From Flavobacteriales bacterium (lineage in GTDB: Bacteria > Bacteroidota > Bacteroidia > UBA10329), in assembly GCA_020635495.1 (NCBI GenBank), contig JACJZQ010000026.1, positions 1 through 13,695 on the forward strand: DNA of 13,695 nt, read 5' to 3'. Position 1 is the stretch's first letter. Each line of letters starts with the position of its first letter. Under the pieces are notes generated by a model that saw only the letters and a program-made list of their open reading frames with translations, was not told the DNA's origin and ran no database searches. Positions 1-6,799 of the stretch are shown in pieces. The position numbers were made by a program, and so were the translations under genes.

Positions 1-269
1 GAATGTCCCATCATAACCGTGTCAAGCACAGAAATCTCGTTGTAAGCGGAGTGATCCTGCTTAAGAACGGCCATTCGTTTACCTGGTTCCATATGCACAG
101 AGCCAGAATTCGGGCTGATCTCGCCAGCAAGGATTTTCAGGAAAGTGGATTTACCGGCACCGTTGGCACCGATAACACCATAGCAATTGCCTTGTGTGAA
201 CTTGATATTGACCTCATCGAAAAGAACACGCTTTCCGTATTGAAGCGAAACATTGACCGTAGATATCAT
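1..269 (-). CDS. ABC-F family ATP-binding protein, N-terminal fragment (3' end beyond window)
   Basis: The first 89 codons of a soluble ABC ATPase are visible; the rest lies past the left edge. Read on the minus strand, the protein begins MISTVNVSLQYGKRVLF, with an aromatic A-loop-like tyrosine at residue 11. A perfect Walker A motif GANGAGKST lies at residues 34-42, and a Q-loop glutamine sits in LKQD near residue 71. No membrane segment is seen. This opening matches the first cassette of ABC-F proteins, which in known cases act on ribosomes as translation factors or antibiotic-protection factors rather than as transporters. The ATG at 267-269 is chosen because it places the beta-strand before the A-loop at the usual position. 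Without the inter-cassette linker and second cassette, the subfamily (Uup, YbiT, EttA or other) cannot be decided. A weak -7-like element, TACCTTCG, lies 19 nt upstream at 289-296. Confidence 0.88.
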   Translation of the reverse strand, partial: MISTVNVSLQYGKRVLFDEVNIKFTQGNCYGVIGANGAGKSTFLKILAGEISPNSGSVHMEPGKRMAVLKQDHSAYNEISVLDTVMMGH

Positions 270-303
270 CAGCTTTGATTTGGGCGCGCGAAGGTAGCTG
301 TTT

Positions 304-361
304 AGTGAAGAGTGACCAGCGAATAGTGAATAGAAAAACTGGTCGCTGGTCACTTTTCGCT
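304..361. repeat. Long intergenic hairpin (inverted repeat)
   Basis: Bases 311-322 (AGTGACCAGCGA) pair perfectly with 343-354 (TCGCTGGTCACT). The stem extends outward to 304/361 with two G-U wobbles, giving about 19 paired positions around a loop of about 20 bases. On the plus strand the stem is followed by a run of T (361-365) and another at 371-374, so it could act as a terminator in that direction, but no plus-strand gene precedes it. On the minus strand it lies between the end of the collagen-like gene and the start of the ABC-F gene, without a U-tract. It could stop or stabilise the collagen transcript or be a dispersed intergenic repeat. The loop contains a degenerate AGTGAATAG string that partly repeats the left arm. 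Confidence 0.7.
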
Positions 362-378
362 TTTTACTACTTTTAGAA

Positions 379-397
379 AATGAAAGGCCGTGGTGCA
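379..397 (+). repeat. Near-copy of the radical SAM gene start (direct repeat of 3060-3078)
   Basis: These 19 bases match 3060-3078 at 18 positions; the single difference is T394 versus C3075. The copy includes an ATG at 380 and would be read as MKGRGAKEA followed by TAA at 407-409. The intact radical SAM gene begins MKGRGAGYNP. KGRGA near the N-terminus is, from family knowledge, a conserved start of PA0069-type radical SAM proteins, so this looks like a broken start rather than a functional peptide. The two copies flank the collagen-like gene. The sequence after base 397 no longer resembles the radical SAM gene. Confidence 0.55.
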
Positions 398-447
398 AAG
401 GAAGCTTAACACACGACTTCGTACTACCGCTTATACTTGGAACTGCA

Positions 448-2979
448 TCAATTCAACTGAAGCCAAGTCGCATTCGCCCGAATGAAAACTTTGGATGTGG
501 CGGAATTGAAATAAATGTCCCCGTCTTGAAGGTCAGTGGTCGGAGCAGTTGCAAGTACGCCTCGCCATCGTGAAACATCAACGCTGTTTTCTTTAATATC
601 ACCTTCCGTATCCAAAGCATAAGTGCTGGAGGTGAATCCGGACTGGATCAATACTCCGTCATAATCCGATTGTATCAGCATGCCTTCGCTGCCTGTGATT
701 ATTGCCCCTAATCCATTCTGAGATTGAAACACAGCTGCCGAACCATCAATTGAATATGCGGCAACACCAGAATATCTGAGCGCAGATTGAGAGTCATAGC
801 CAACTGCCAAGTAGGCACCGCTTACCGGGTCTCCGTTAGCTTTCTCCGCGAGAAACACTGCCGTTCTTGTCCCATAGTTGGAAAGTGCATCGACCTTATT
901 ATTTTTAACCCTTAATGTTCCATTTGATGTCTGGCTGATACTCTTGGGAGTAACATAAAGAGAAGAAGAAACATAATCTCTGAGCTCTTCCCCTATTCGC
1001 ACGTTGCCATGGAAAATATCAATGACCATAGCTTCTTGAAAATCATTAAAGTTGTTTGCCTTGCCTCCGAATATCAATTTTCCACTAGAACCAGAACCGG
1101 TGAAACCATAAGGTTCATGTGTAATGGTCGCCCATCCGTCATTTGTTCCTCCACTACCTCCAAAGTACATTTTGGATGATTTTACCTGTCCCGTAGGCGA
1201 CAACATGAACACCGCACTGTCCGTTCCGCTTACATGAAGCCCACGCAGCGGGTCGGTGGTGCCTATGCCGACATTCCCATTGGGATCTATCCGCATCTTT
1301 TCGGTGGGGTAGGTGGATGATGCGGAGGTTCCGAAAACCAGGGCGTTTGCTCCTGTTGCTGGCGTATTGGTGCGCAAAGCACCCATATAGGCAGAATTGG
1401 TGGTTGTGGTGTCGTTGGCCGCTATGTTCTTGAAACGAATCAGGTTCTTAGAGACACTATTGGAGAAGCTCTGAACCACCATGGTATTGCCCTTGGATGT
1501 AAAAGGGGATTCGGCCACATGGAACACGAATTGAGGGTCGGTGTTCATGTTGCCCGCACCGACATAGCCCGACTTGGCAACCATGAACCGTGTGCCGCCA
1601 CCGTTGATCACGCGCATAGCATTCATGTCTTCCGTGTTGGATCTTTTTACCAAAAGCTTATCGTTCTGCAATGCGGAGGTTCCGATACCGACCTGAGTTC
1701 CAGTATTGATAATGGTTGAATCTGATGCCCAAACGGAACCGTTCCACCTGAGGGTCTGGTTCAGCAGGACACCATCAAGGACATTGTCGTTGCCTGTTGG
1801 CCCAGTTGCTCCTGTGATTCCTTGTGCACCCGTAGCCCCATCAGAACCGGAAGCACCTGTCGGTCCCATAGGTCCAGTTGCCCCATCCGTTCCGGCTGCT
1901 CCAGTTGGTCCAGTGGCACCTGTTGGACCTTGCGGCCCCGTGGATCCTGTGATTCCCTGTGCACCCGTAGCCCCATCAGAACCGGAAGCACCTGTCGGTC
2001 CCATAGGTCCAGTTGCCCCATCCGTTCCTGCTGCTCCAGTTGGTCCAGTGGCACCTGTAGGACCCGGAACGGTAGATGCTGCTCCTGTTGGTCCAGTGGC
2101 ACCTGTTGGACCTTGCGGCCCCGTGGATCCTGTGATTCCCTGTGCACCCGTAGCCCCATCAGAACCGGAAGCACCTGTCGGTCCCATAGGTCCAGTTGCC
2201 CCATCCGTTCCTGCTGCTCCAGTTGGTCCAGTGGCACCTGTAGGACCCGGAACGGTAGATGCTGCTCCTGTTGGTCCAGTGGCACCTGTTGGACCTTGCG
2301 GCCCCGTGGATCCTGTGATTCCCTGTGCACCCGTAGCCCCATCAGAACCGGAAGCACCTGTCGGTCCCATAGGTCCAGTTGCCCCATCCGTTCCTGCTGC
2401 TCCAGTTGGTCCAGTGGCACCTGTTGGACCTTGCGGCCCCGTGGATCCTGTGATTCCCTGTGCACCTGTCTGTCCTTGTGCACCGTCCTGACCAGCAGGC
2501 CCCTGAACTCCCTGAGCACCTTGAGGTCCTGCTGGGCCTTGGGGACCAGTAGGGCCGGTAGTACCGGCATTTCCTGCTGTTTCAGCATAGAGTGCATAAG
2601 GTACCGACACCATCTGGGATACGCCCATCGACTGGTAATTGGTACCGCCAGTGGCGTCCATCAGCACTTCAATGAAATAAGGTCCGTTACTCCAGTCAAT
2701 GCTGCCCAAGCTGCCGGTCTGGGCAGTTCCTGAGCCTATCTGCGTGTTGAAAAGCCCGAAGCCAGTGGTCGTGAGCCCGTGTGTCTCAGCAAAAACAACG
2801 CTACCGTTCGGAGCGGACTGTCTCAATTGAATACGAAGCCCGACATTCTGGTCGGCCAACAGATTACCGGAGGCATCGCGTGCCACTCCTTGGTAGTTGA
2901 TCAGGTTCGGTGCGGTCTGTGCATGCCCTAAAGTTGCCGCCAATAGCAGAACGGCAATAGAAAAGATGGTCTTCTTCAT
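448..2979 (-). CDS. Exported collagen-like (Gly-X-Y repeat) surface protein
   Basis: The 843-residue protein starts at the ATG at 2977-2979, which opens a clear signal peptide (MKKTIFSIAVLLLAATLGHA, cleaved before or after Q21). The reading frame stays open upstream to 3486, but that part overlaps the opposite radical SAM gene and lacks a credible start. Residues 22-138 form a globular head (LINYQGVARDASGNLL, then VSVPYALYAETAG), a type common before collagen-like or tail-fibre-like regions in Bacteroidota. Residues about 139-396 are Gly-X-Y triplets rich in Thr and Pro (GPTGATGPTG, GPMGPTGASG), with two STVPG interruptions. Residues 397-843 contain 'VGIGT'-type modules at 430 and 570 and a weaker VRIG at 660, then end in DIYFNSATSKVFIRANATWL. 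No C-terminal T9SS sorting domain or S74 autocleavage domain is visible. It is probably cell-surface or extracellular, but its function is unknown; adhesin or matrix fibre is an inference. Confidence 0.9.
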   Translation of the reverse strand: MKKTIFSIAVLLLAATLGHAQTAPNLINYQGVARDASGNLLADQNVGLRIQLRQSAPNGSVVFAETHGLTTTGFGLFNTQIGSGTAQTGSLGSIDWSNGPYFIEVLMDATGGTNYQSMGVSQMVSVPYALYAETAGNAGTTGPTGPQGPAGPQGAQGVQGPAGQDGAQGQTGAQGITGSTGPQGPTGATGPTGAAGTDGATGPMGPTGASGSDGATGAQGITGSTGPQGPTGATGPTGAASTVPGPTGATGPTGAAGTDGATGPMGPTGASGSDGATGAQGITGSTGPQGPTGATGPTGAASTVPGPTGATGPTGAAGTDGATGPMGPTGASGSDGATGAQGITGSTGPQGPTGATGPTGAAGTDGATGPMGPTGASGSDGATGAQGITGATGPTGNDNVLDGVLLNQTLRWNGSVWASDSTIINTGTQVGIGTSALQNDKLLVKRSNTEDMNAMRVINGGGTRFMVAKSGYVGAGNMNTDPQFVFHVAESPFTSKGNTMVVQSFSNSVSKNLIRFKNIAANDTTTTNSAYMGALRTNTPATGANALVFGTSASSTYPTEKMRIDPNGNVGIGTTDPLRGLHVSGTDSAVFMLSPTGQVKSSKMYFGGSGGTNDGWATITHEPYGFTGSGSSGKLIFGGKANNFNDFQEAMVIDIFHGNVRIGEELRDYVSSSLYVTPKSISQTSNGTLRVKNNKVDALSNYGTRTAVFLAEKANGDPVSGAYLAVGYDSQSALRYSGVAAYSIDGSAAVFQSQNGLGAIITGSEGMLIQSDYDGVLIQSGFTSSTYALDTEGDIKENSVDVSRWRGVLATAPTTDLQDGDIYFNSATSKVFIRANATWLQLN
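1811..2446. repeat. Tandem 135/183-bp repeats encoding the collagen-like region
   Basis: Repeats begin at 1811, 1946, 2129 and 2312, with a 20-base partial unit at 2447-2466. Unit lengths are 135, 183, 183 and 135 bp. The two central 183-bp units (1946-2128 and 2129-2311) appear identical at every base by eye. The 135-bp unit at 2312 equals the 183-bp unit minus 48 bp, and the 135-bp unit at 1811 differs from it at two bases. The extra 48 bp are a second copy of a 33-bp segment plus 15 bp that encode STVPG. All lengths are multiples of three, so gain or loss of units keeps the frame. Such identity implies recent duplication or gene conversion. Confidence 0.93.
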
Positions 2980-3039
2980 GGTTGTTTGAATTGGAGCCCC
3001 GAAAATAATTCTGCCGATCCAAAAAATAACACCATGTTC

Positions 3040-3053
3040 AAAAGTTAGCTTTG
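3040..3053. promoter_or_regulatory. Candidate overlapping divergent -7 promoter elements
   Basis: On the plus strand TAGCTTTG at 3046-3053 matches the Bacteroidota -7 consensus TAnnTTTG fully and lies 7 nt before the ATG of the radical SAM gene. On the minus strand TAACTTTT at 3047-3040 matches five of the six fixed bases and lies 60 nt before the ATG of the collagen-like gene. The two share bases 3046-3047 and form a near-palindrome. A TTG-type -33 element at normal spacing was not seen for either, so the call rests on the -7 element and on position between divergent genes. Confidence 0.45.
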
Positions 3054-3060
3054 TTCTTGA

Positions 3061-4095
3061 ATGAAAGGCCGTGGCGCAGGATACAACCCCAAGAATCGCT
3101 TCTTTAGGGAGGAAGTGGAGTGGGATGACGGCTTTGAGCCCGGAACGGAAGAAAAGGTCAGAACGAAGTTCATCGAAATCTTTCCGAAGACCATCATCAA
3201 TAAGGTTCCAAGCCCAGATGTCCCGAGCGATTTTTCCGTGAATCCATACCAAGGCTGCGAACATGGATGTTCCTATTGCTACGCCCGACCAACGCATGAA
3301 TATTGGGGTTACGGTGCTGGTTTGGAGTTCGAATCGGTGATTTTGGTGAAAAAGAACGCACCCGAACTGCTTCGCGAAGCATTCAATAAGAAGAGCTGGA
3401 AAGGTGGTTCGTTGATGATGTCCGGCAACACAGATTGCTACCAGCCAGCCGAACGGAAGTTCGAGATCACTCGGAAGATGCTTCAAGTTTGTTCTGAATA
3501 CAACAACCCTGTTGGCATCATCACCAAGAACAATCTTGTGCTCCGCGACATTGATATTCTTGCCCCGATGGCGGAGAAGAAATTGGCCATGGTCAACATT
3601 TCCCTGAACACTTTGAATGAGGATTTCAGAAGAAAATTGGAGCCGAGAACTGCTTCTGTAGATGGACGATTACGCGCCATTGAAGAACTGAGCAAAGCAG
3701 GAATTCCTGTAAATGTGTTGATGGCACCGCTCATTCCAGGAATCAACGGACACGAAGTGTTGCCGTTAATGGAGGAAATCGCGAATCGGGGTGCTGTTTC
3801 TGTTGGTTACATCATCTTGAGATTGAATGGCTCCTTGCAGGAAATGTTCGGCAAATGGCTGGAGGAACATTATCCAGACAGAAAGGATAAAGTGCTCAAT
3901 CAGGTTTCAGATGCACATGGTGGAAAAGTCAATGATTCCCGTTTTGGAACGCGCATGCGTGGAGAGGGAAAAATGGTAGAGCAAATCAATCAGAGCTATC
4001 ATATCGGAAAACGTAAGTTGTTCAAAGACAATACGATGATTGGATTGACTTCAAGTCTTTTTGAAAGACCTTCTAAGCAGACACGGCTTTTCTGA
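3061..4095 (+). CDS. PA0069-type radical SAM protein (SplB-like)
   Basis: This 344-residue protein carries the radical SAM cluster motif CX3CX2C as C66-EHG-C70-SY-C73, directly after NPYQGCEHG. That context is typical of the spore-photoproduct-lyase-like/PA0069 branch (COG1533). The three cysteines hold a [4Fe-4S] cluster that cleaves S-adenosylmethionine to a 5'-deoxyadenosyl radical. The N-terminal KGRGAGYNPKNRF stretch and SGNTDCYQPAE, KNNLVLRD and PLIPGIN stretches are further family marks. Length is normal. The substrate is unknown for this family; similarity to a DNA photoproduct lyase does not establish DNA repair here. The ATG at 3061 preserves the conserved N-terminus and follows a consensus -7 element by 7 nt, leaving almost no leader. 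It is divergent from the collagen-like gene, and the next gene begins 47 nt after its stop. Confidence 0.92.
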   Translation: MKGRGAGYNPKNRFFREEVEWDDGFEPGTEEKVRTKFIEIFPKTIINKVPSPDVPSDFSVNPYQGCEHGCSYCYARPTHEYWGYGAGLEFESVILVKKNAPELLREAFNKKSWKGGSLMMSGNTDCYQPAERKFEITRKMLQVCSEYNNPVGIITKNNLVLRDIDILAPMAEKKLAMVNISLNTLNEDFRRKLEPRTASVDGRLRAIEELSKAGIPVNVLMAPLIPGINGHEVLPLMEEIANRGAVSVGYIILRLNGSLQEMFGKWLEEHYPDRKDKVLNQVSDAHGGKVNDSRFGTRMRGEGKMVEQINQSYHIGKRKLFKDNTMIGLTSSLFERPSKQTRLF

Positions 4096-4142
4096 ATTTG
4101 ACGAGACAATTAACTGGTTAAGATTATTCTAACTTTCGGGTG

Positions 4143-5258
4143 ATGTTTAATTCACTCTGGAATTTCCTTGTTGTCTCACTTATCGGCTTTTATTCGACAG
4201 GGGCTTTAGCGCAGTGTAATGGCCATGCAGCGTTGTGTGGTAAGCGTTACAATGAAGTGGCGTATCTCACCACTCACAACGCTTTCAACGCAGGAGACGA
4301 TGGTTTCAATCTTCCGAACCAAACCTACGGACTTACACAGCAACTGAACGATGGCGTTCGGGCGTTGATGCTGGACGTGTACGATGAGGGTGGAATTGCC
4401 ACTGTTTACCATTCGTTGGCTTTTCTGGGTACCACACCGCTGGAATCGAACCTTACCGAGATCAAGGACTTTCTGGATGCAAATCCGAACGAAATTGTGA
4501 CCATCATTTTCGAGTGTTACGCGGATTTTGAACTGATTGAAACCGCTTTCATCAATACGGAAACGCTTGATTACACGCTTGAGCAAGACCTTGGAAGTGA
4601 ATGGCCAACGCTGCAGGAAATGATTGACGTCAACAAGCGGTTAGTCGTTCTTTCGGACAGAAATGATGCGGCTCCGGGAGAAGATTGGTATCACTACGTT
4701 TGGGATTATGCGGTAGAAACGCCATTCTCAAACAACAGCAATAGCGATTTTACGTGCGAATTCAATCGGGGAGACGAGAACAATGATCTGTTTATCCTCA
4801 ACCATTTTGCCACCGATCCGAATTTGGGAGTGGGAAGGACCGACCTCTCAGAATTGGCTAACGAGTTCAATTTCTTTTATAATCGAGCCAGAGATTGTGA
4901 GGCAACGCTGGGGAAGTTTCCCAATTTCCCAACGGTAGATTTCTATGAGTTGGGAGATGCCTTGGAGGTGGTAGATTCATTGAACGGAATACCAAGTTCC
5001 GTTGGAATCGAAGAGAAGTCACCTGCTAATTCTGTTTCAGTGTTTCCCAATCCCTCGAAAGATGTATTCATCTGCAGTTGGGTTCAACCTACTGCCGCAC
5101 AGATCTCGCTGTTCGATCATGCCGGTAGTCTGGTGTGGCAAACTTCTATGAACGAAACATCGTTCACCATTGATCTATCTCCATATCCTGTAGGAATTTA
5201 CCATGTACAGATGCTTAGCGGAGAGGCGGTTTCCACGTTCAAGTTGGTGAGAAACTGA
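4143..5258 (+). CDS. Secreted PI-PLC-like phosphodiesterase with T9SS sorting domain
   Basis: The 371-residue product (ATG at 4143; the GTG just before it at 4140 is a possible alternative) begins with a hydrophobic signal peptide ending GALAQ. The base before the first cysteine codes for Gln, so this is not a lipobox. The catalytic part resembles the X domain of phosphatidylinositol-specific phospholipase C. It has THNAFN with H45, the DGVRALMLDVYDE segment with R73 and D78, and VYHSLAF with H90; these histidines match the general acid/base pair of the family. Residues about 299-371 form a type A T9SS C-terminal domain: a VFPNPSKDVF start, a central beta-sandwich pattern, and GIYHVQM then FKLVRN at the end. 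The protein is therefore likely exported across the outer membrane and cleaved or anchored there. The lipid or other phosphodiester substrate is not determined. Spacing to neighbours (47 nt and 91 nt) leaves operon membership open. Confidence 0.88.
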   Translation: MFNSLWNFLVVSLIGFYSTGALAQCNGHAALCGKRYNEVAYLTTHNAFNAGDDGFNLPNQTYGLTQQLNDGVRALMLDVYDEGGIATVYHSLAFLGTTPLESNLTEIKDFLDANPNEIVTIIFECYADFELIETAFINTETLDYTLEQDLGSEWPTLQEMIDVNKRLVVLSDRNDAAPGEDWYHYVWDYAVETPFSNNSNSDFTCEFNRGDENNDLFILNHFATDPNLGVGRTDLSELANEFNFFYNRARDCEATLGKFPNFPTVDFYELGDALEVVDSLNGIPSSVGIEEKSPANSVSVFPNPSKDVFICSWVQPTAAQISLFDHAGSLVWQTSMNETSFTIDLSPYPVGIYHVQMLSGEAVSTFKLVRN

Positions 5259-5308
5259 GGCTGGTAGCTTTCTTCTTTACTCTCCGATCTGGAACAGAAA
5301 CTAAATTT

Positions 5309-5316
5309 TACTTTAG
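5309..5316 (+). promoter_or_regulatory. Candidate -7 promoter element before the P450 gene
   Basis: TACTTTAG matches five of the six fixed bases of TAnnTTTG and lies in the 91-nt gap before the P450 gene, 33 nt before its ATG. No clear -33 element was found. A match of this quality in a gap of this size is not rare by chance. Confidence 0.25.
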
Positions 5317-5349
5317 GAACGCATTAACCCATTGGCACAGCGCTTCATT

Positions 5350-6738
5350 ATGGAAGATCAAACCCAGTTAAAACAACAGCCATTACCACCGTTGGTCAAA
5401 GGCAAATATCCGATCGGAAGTGCGTTTGATTTTATCCGTGATTCCTTGGGTTTCTTTGAAGAGGTGGTGCCGAAGTATGGTGGCATTTTTCAGGTCAGGT
5501 CTATTTTCTTCCCGTTCATTTCAGATTTCGATTACATGATGATCGTTTCTGATCCCGATATGGTGAAGCACATTATGCAAGACAATAATAAGAACTACGT
5601 AAAGAGCCATGGCTACAATGTGCTGAAAGTTCTGTTGGGAGAAGGATTGCTTACCAGCGAAGGTGATTTCTGGCGGAAACAGCGCAGATTGATGCAGCCC
5701 GCTTTTCATCGCGACAGACTTGCTTCGTTCGTAGATACGTATGTGGAGTTCGGTCAGCAGTTGGTTGACAAATGGAAAACCCTGCCTGATGGTAGCGAGG
5801 TCGATGTTTCTAAGGACTTCATGGAAACCACCTTGAACATCGTTTCCAAGGCCATGTTCAGTAGCGATGTGGCAGATGCCATGGAAGTGGTAAACCGAGA
5901 ATTCGACTATGCCAACGAGCAGTTGATCAAGCGGATCACCAGTCCGTTTCCCATTCCATTGTGGGTTCCCCTTCCTCATATTCAGAAGGAGAGCAGAAGC
6001 TACGCGGCCATCAAAAATGTAGTTGCCGACATCATTGAAAAACGAAGAGCGAGCGACCAGAGGTACGATGACCTTCTATCCATGCTGATGGAAGTGGAAG
6101 ATGCGGACACGGGCGAGAAAATGAGCGATCAGCAGATTCAGGATGAAGTGATAACCATCTTTTTGGCCGGGCATGAAACTACGGCTGTGGCGCTTACTTG
6201 GCTGGTACATTGCTTGGACGAAAACCCTGAAGTGGAGCAGAAGCTGATCGAAGAAGAATCGCGCGTACTGAATGGCAGACAACCGAATCTGGAAGATCTG
6301 CATTCGCTCGAATACACACGCATGGTGATTGACGAGACACTGCGGCTATATCCACCGGCATGGATCATTGGCAGACATGCAACCGAGGAAGACCAATTGG
6401 GCAATTATCGCATTCCGAAGGATTCAAATTGCCTGATTCCTGTTTATTACATCCATCGAGACCCAAAGCTTTGGGACAGACCTGAGGAGTTCAGACCAGA
6501 GCGTTTCAGCAAGGAAAATTCCAAGGGTCGGCACAAGTTCGTCTACTTCCCGTTTGGTGGCGGACCAAGACTTTGCATAGGCAACAACTTCGCACTGATG
6601 GAAATGCAGATCATCGTTCCCATGGTTGTCCGTGCCATCAAGCTTCGAAAATCGAAAGGTTTCCAATTCAAAAAAGAGCCACTCATCACCATGCGGCCTG
6701 CGCCTCATATGAAAATGGTGTTGACAAAGCGCGGATAA
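5350..6738 (+). CDS. Cytochrome P450 monooxygenase
   Basis: A full-length 462-residue P450. The I-helix oxygen-activation motif AGHETT is at residues 273-278, and the K-helix ExxR is E329-x2-R332 within DETLRLYPPAW. The meander PERF-type segment is RPERFSKEN. The heme-binding loop FGGGPRLCIG has the thiolate cysteine at C409. The family inserts one oxygen atom from O2 into an organic substrate. The loop and overall pattern are closer to the CYP4/BM3-like E-class than to classic camphor-type bacterial P450s. There is no membrane anchor and no fused reductase, and no ferredoxin or ferredoxin reductase gene lies in the window, so electrons must come from elsewhere. I chose the ATG at 5350; a TTG at 5332 would add six residues without any conserved feature. 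The substrate cannot be told from sequence; fatty acid, sterol or carotenoid-like compounds are possibilities only. Confidence 0.95.
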   Translation: MEDQTQLKQQPLPPLVKGKYPIGSAFDFIRDSLGFFEEVVPKYGGIFQVRSIFFPFISDFDYMMIVSDPDMVKHIMQDNNKNYVKSHGYNVLKVLLGEGLLTSEGDFWRKQRRLMQPAFHRDRLASFVDTYVEFGQQLVDKWKTLPDGSEVDVSKDFMETTLNIVSKAMFSSDVADAMEVVNREFDYANEQLIKRITSPFPIPLWVPLPHIQKESRSYAAIKNVVADIIEKRRASDQRYDDLLSMLMEVEDADTGEKMSDQQIQDEVITIFLAGHETTAVALTWLVHCLDENPEVEQKLIEEESRVLNGRQPNLEDLHSLEYTRMVIDETLRLYPPAWIIGRHATEEDQLGNYRIPKDSNCLIPVYYIHRDPKLWDRPEEFRPERFSKENSKGRHKFVYFPFGGGPRLCIGNNFALMEMQIIVPMVVRAIKLRKSKGFQFKKEPLITMRPAPHMKMVLTKRG

Positions 6739-6799
6739 GAATCTGAAATGAGTATTGGTTTTCTTCGGCCGTTCGCGAGAAACTGTGTAGTATTGCGAA

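Noticed and set aside
3..278. Plus-strand open frame of 91 codons at the left edge.
   Set aside because: It is the shadow of the minus-strand ABC-F gene, whose Walker A motif is unambiguous.
1811..2466. Possible CRISPR array because of regular direct repeats.
   Set aside because: Repeats are contiguous 135/183-bp units without unique spacers, in frame with a Gly-X-Y protein, and no cas genes are present.
1706..2733. Long open frames on the plus strand (1706-2491 and 1822-2733) and in a second minus frame (1761-2597) across the collagen repeats.
   Set aside because: They are open only because the repeated Gly-X-Y codons repeat without stops in several frames. Their products are low-complexity Pro/Val/Ala or Ser/Cys/Arg strings with no start context, while the frame used by the collagen-like protein has a signal peptide and conserved ends.
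2980..3486. Upstream extension of the collagen-like frame by 169 residues.
   Set aside because: It overlaps the radical SAM gene on the other strand, encodes nothing recognisable, and would bury the signal peptide inside the protein.
4110..4121. Short inverted repeat TTAACTGGTTAA before the PI-PLC-like gene.
   Set aside because: Five-base arms around two bases are too short to call an operator or terminator without other support.
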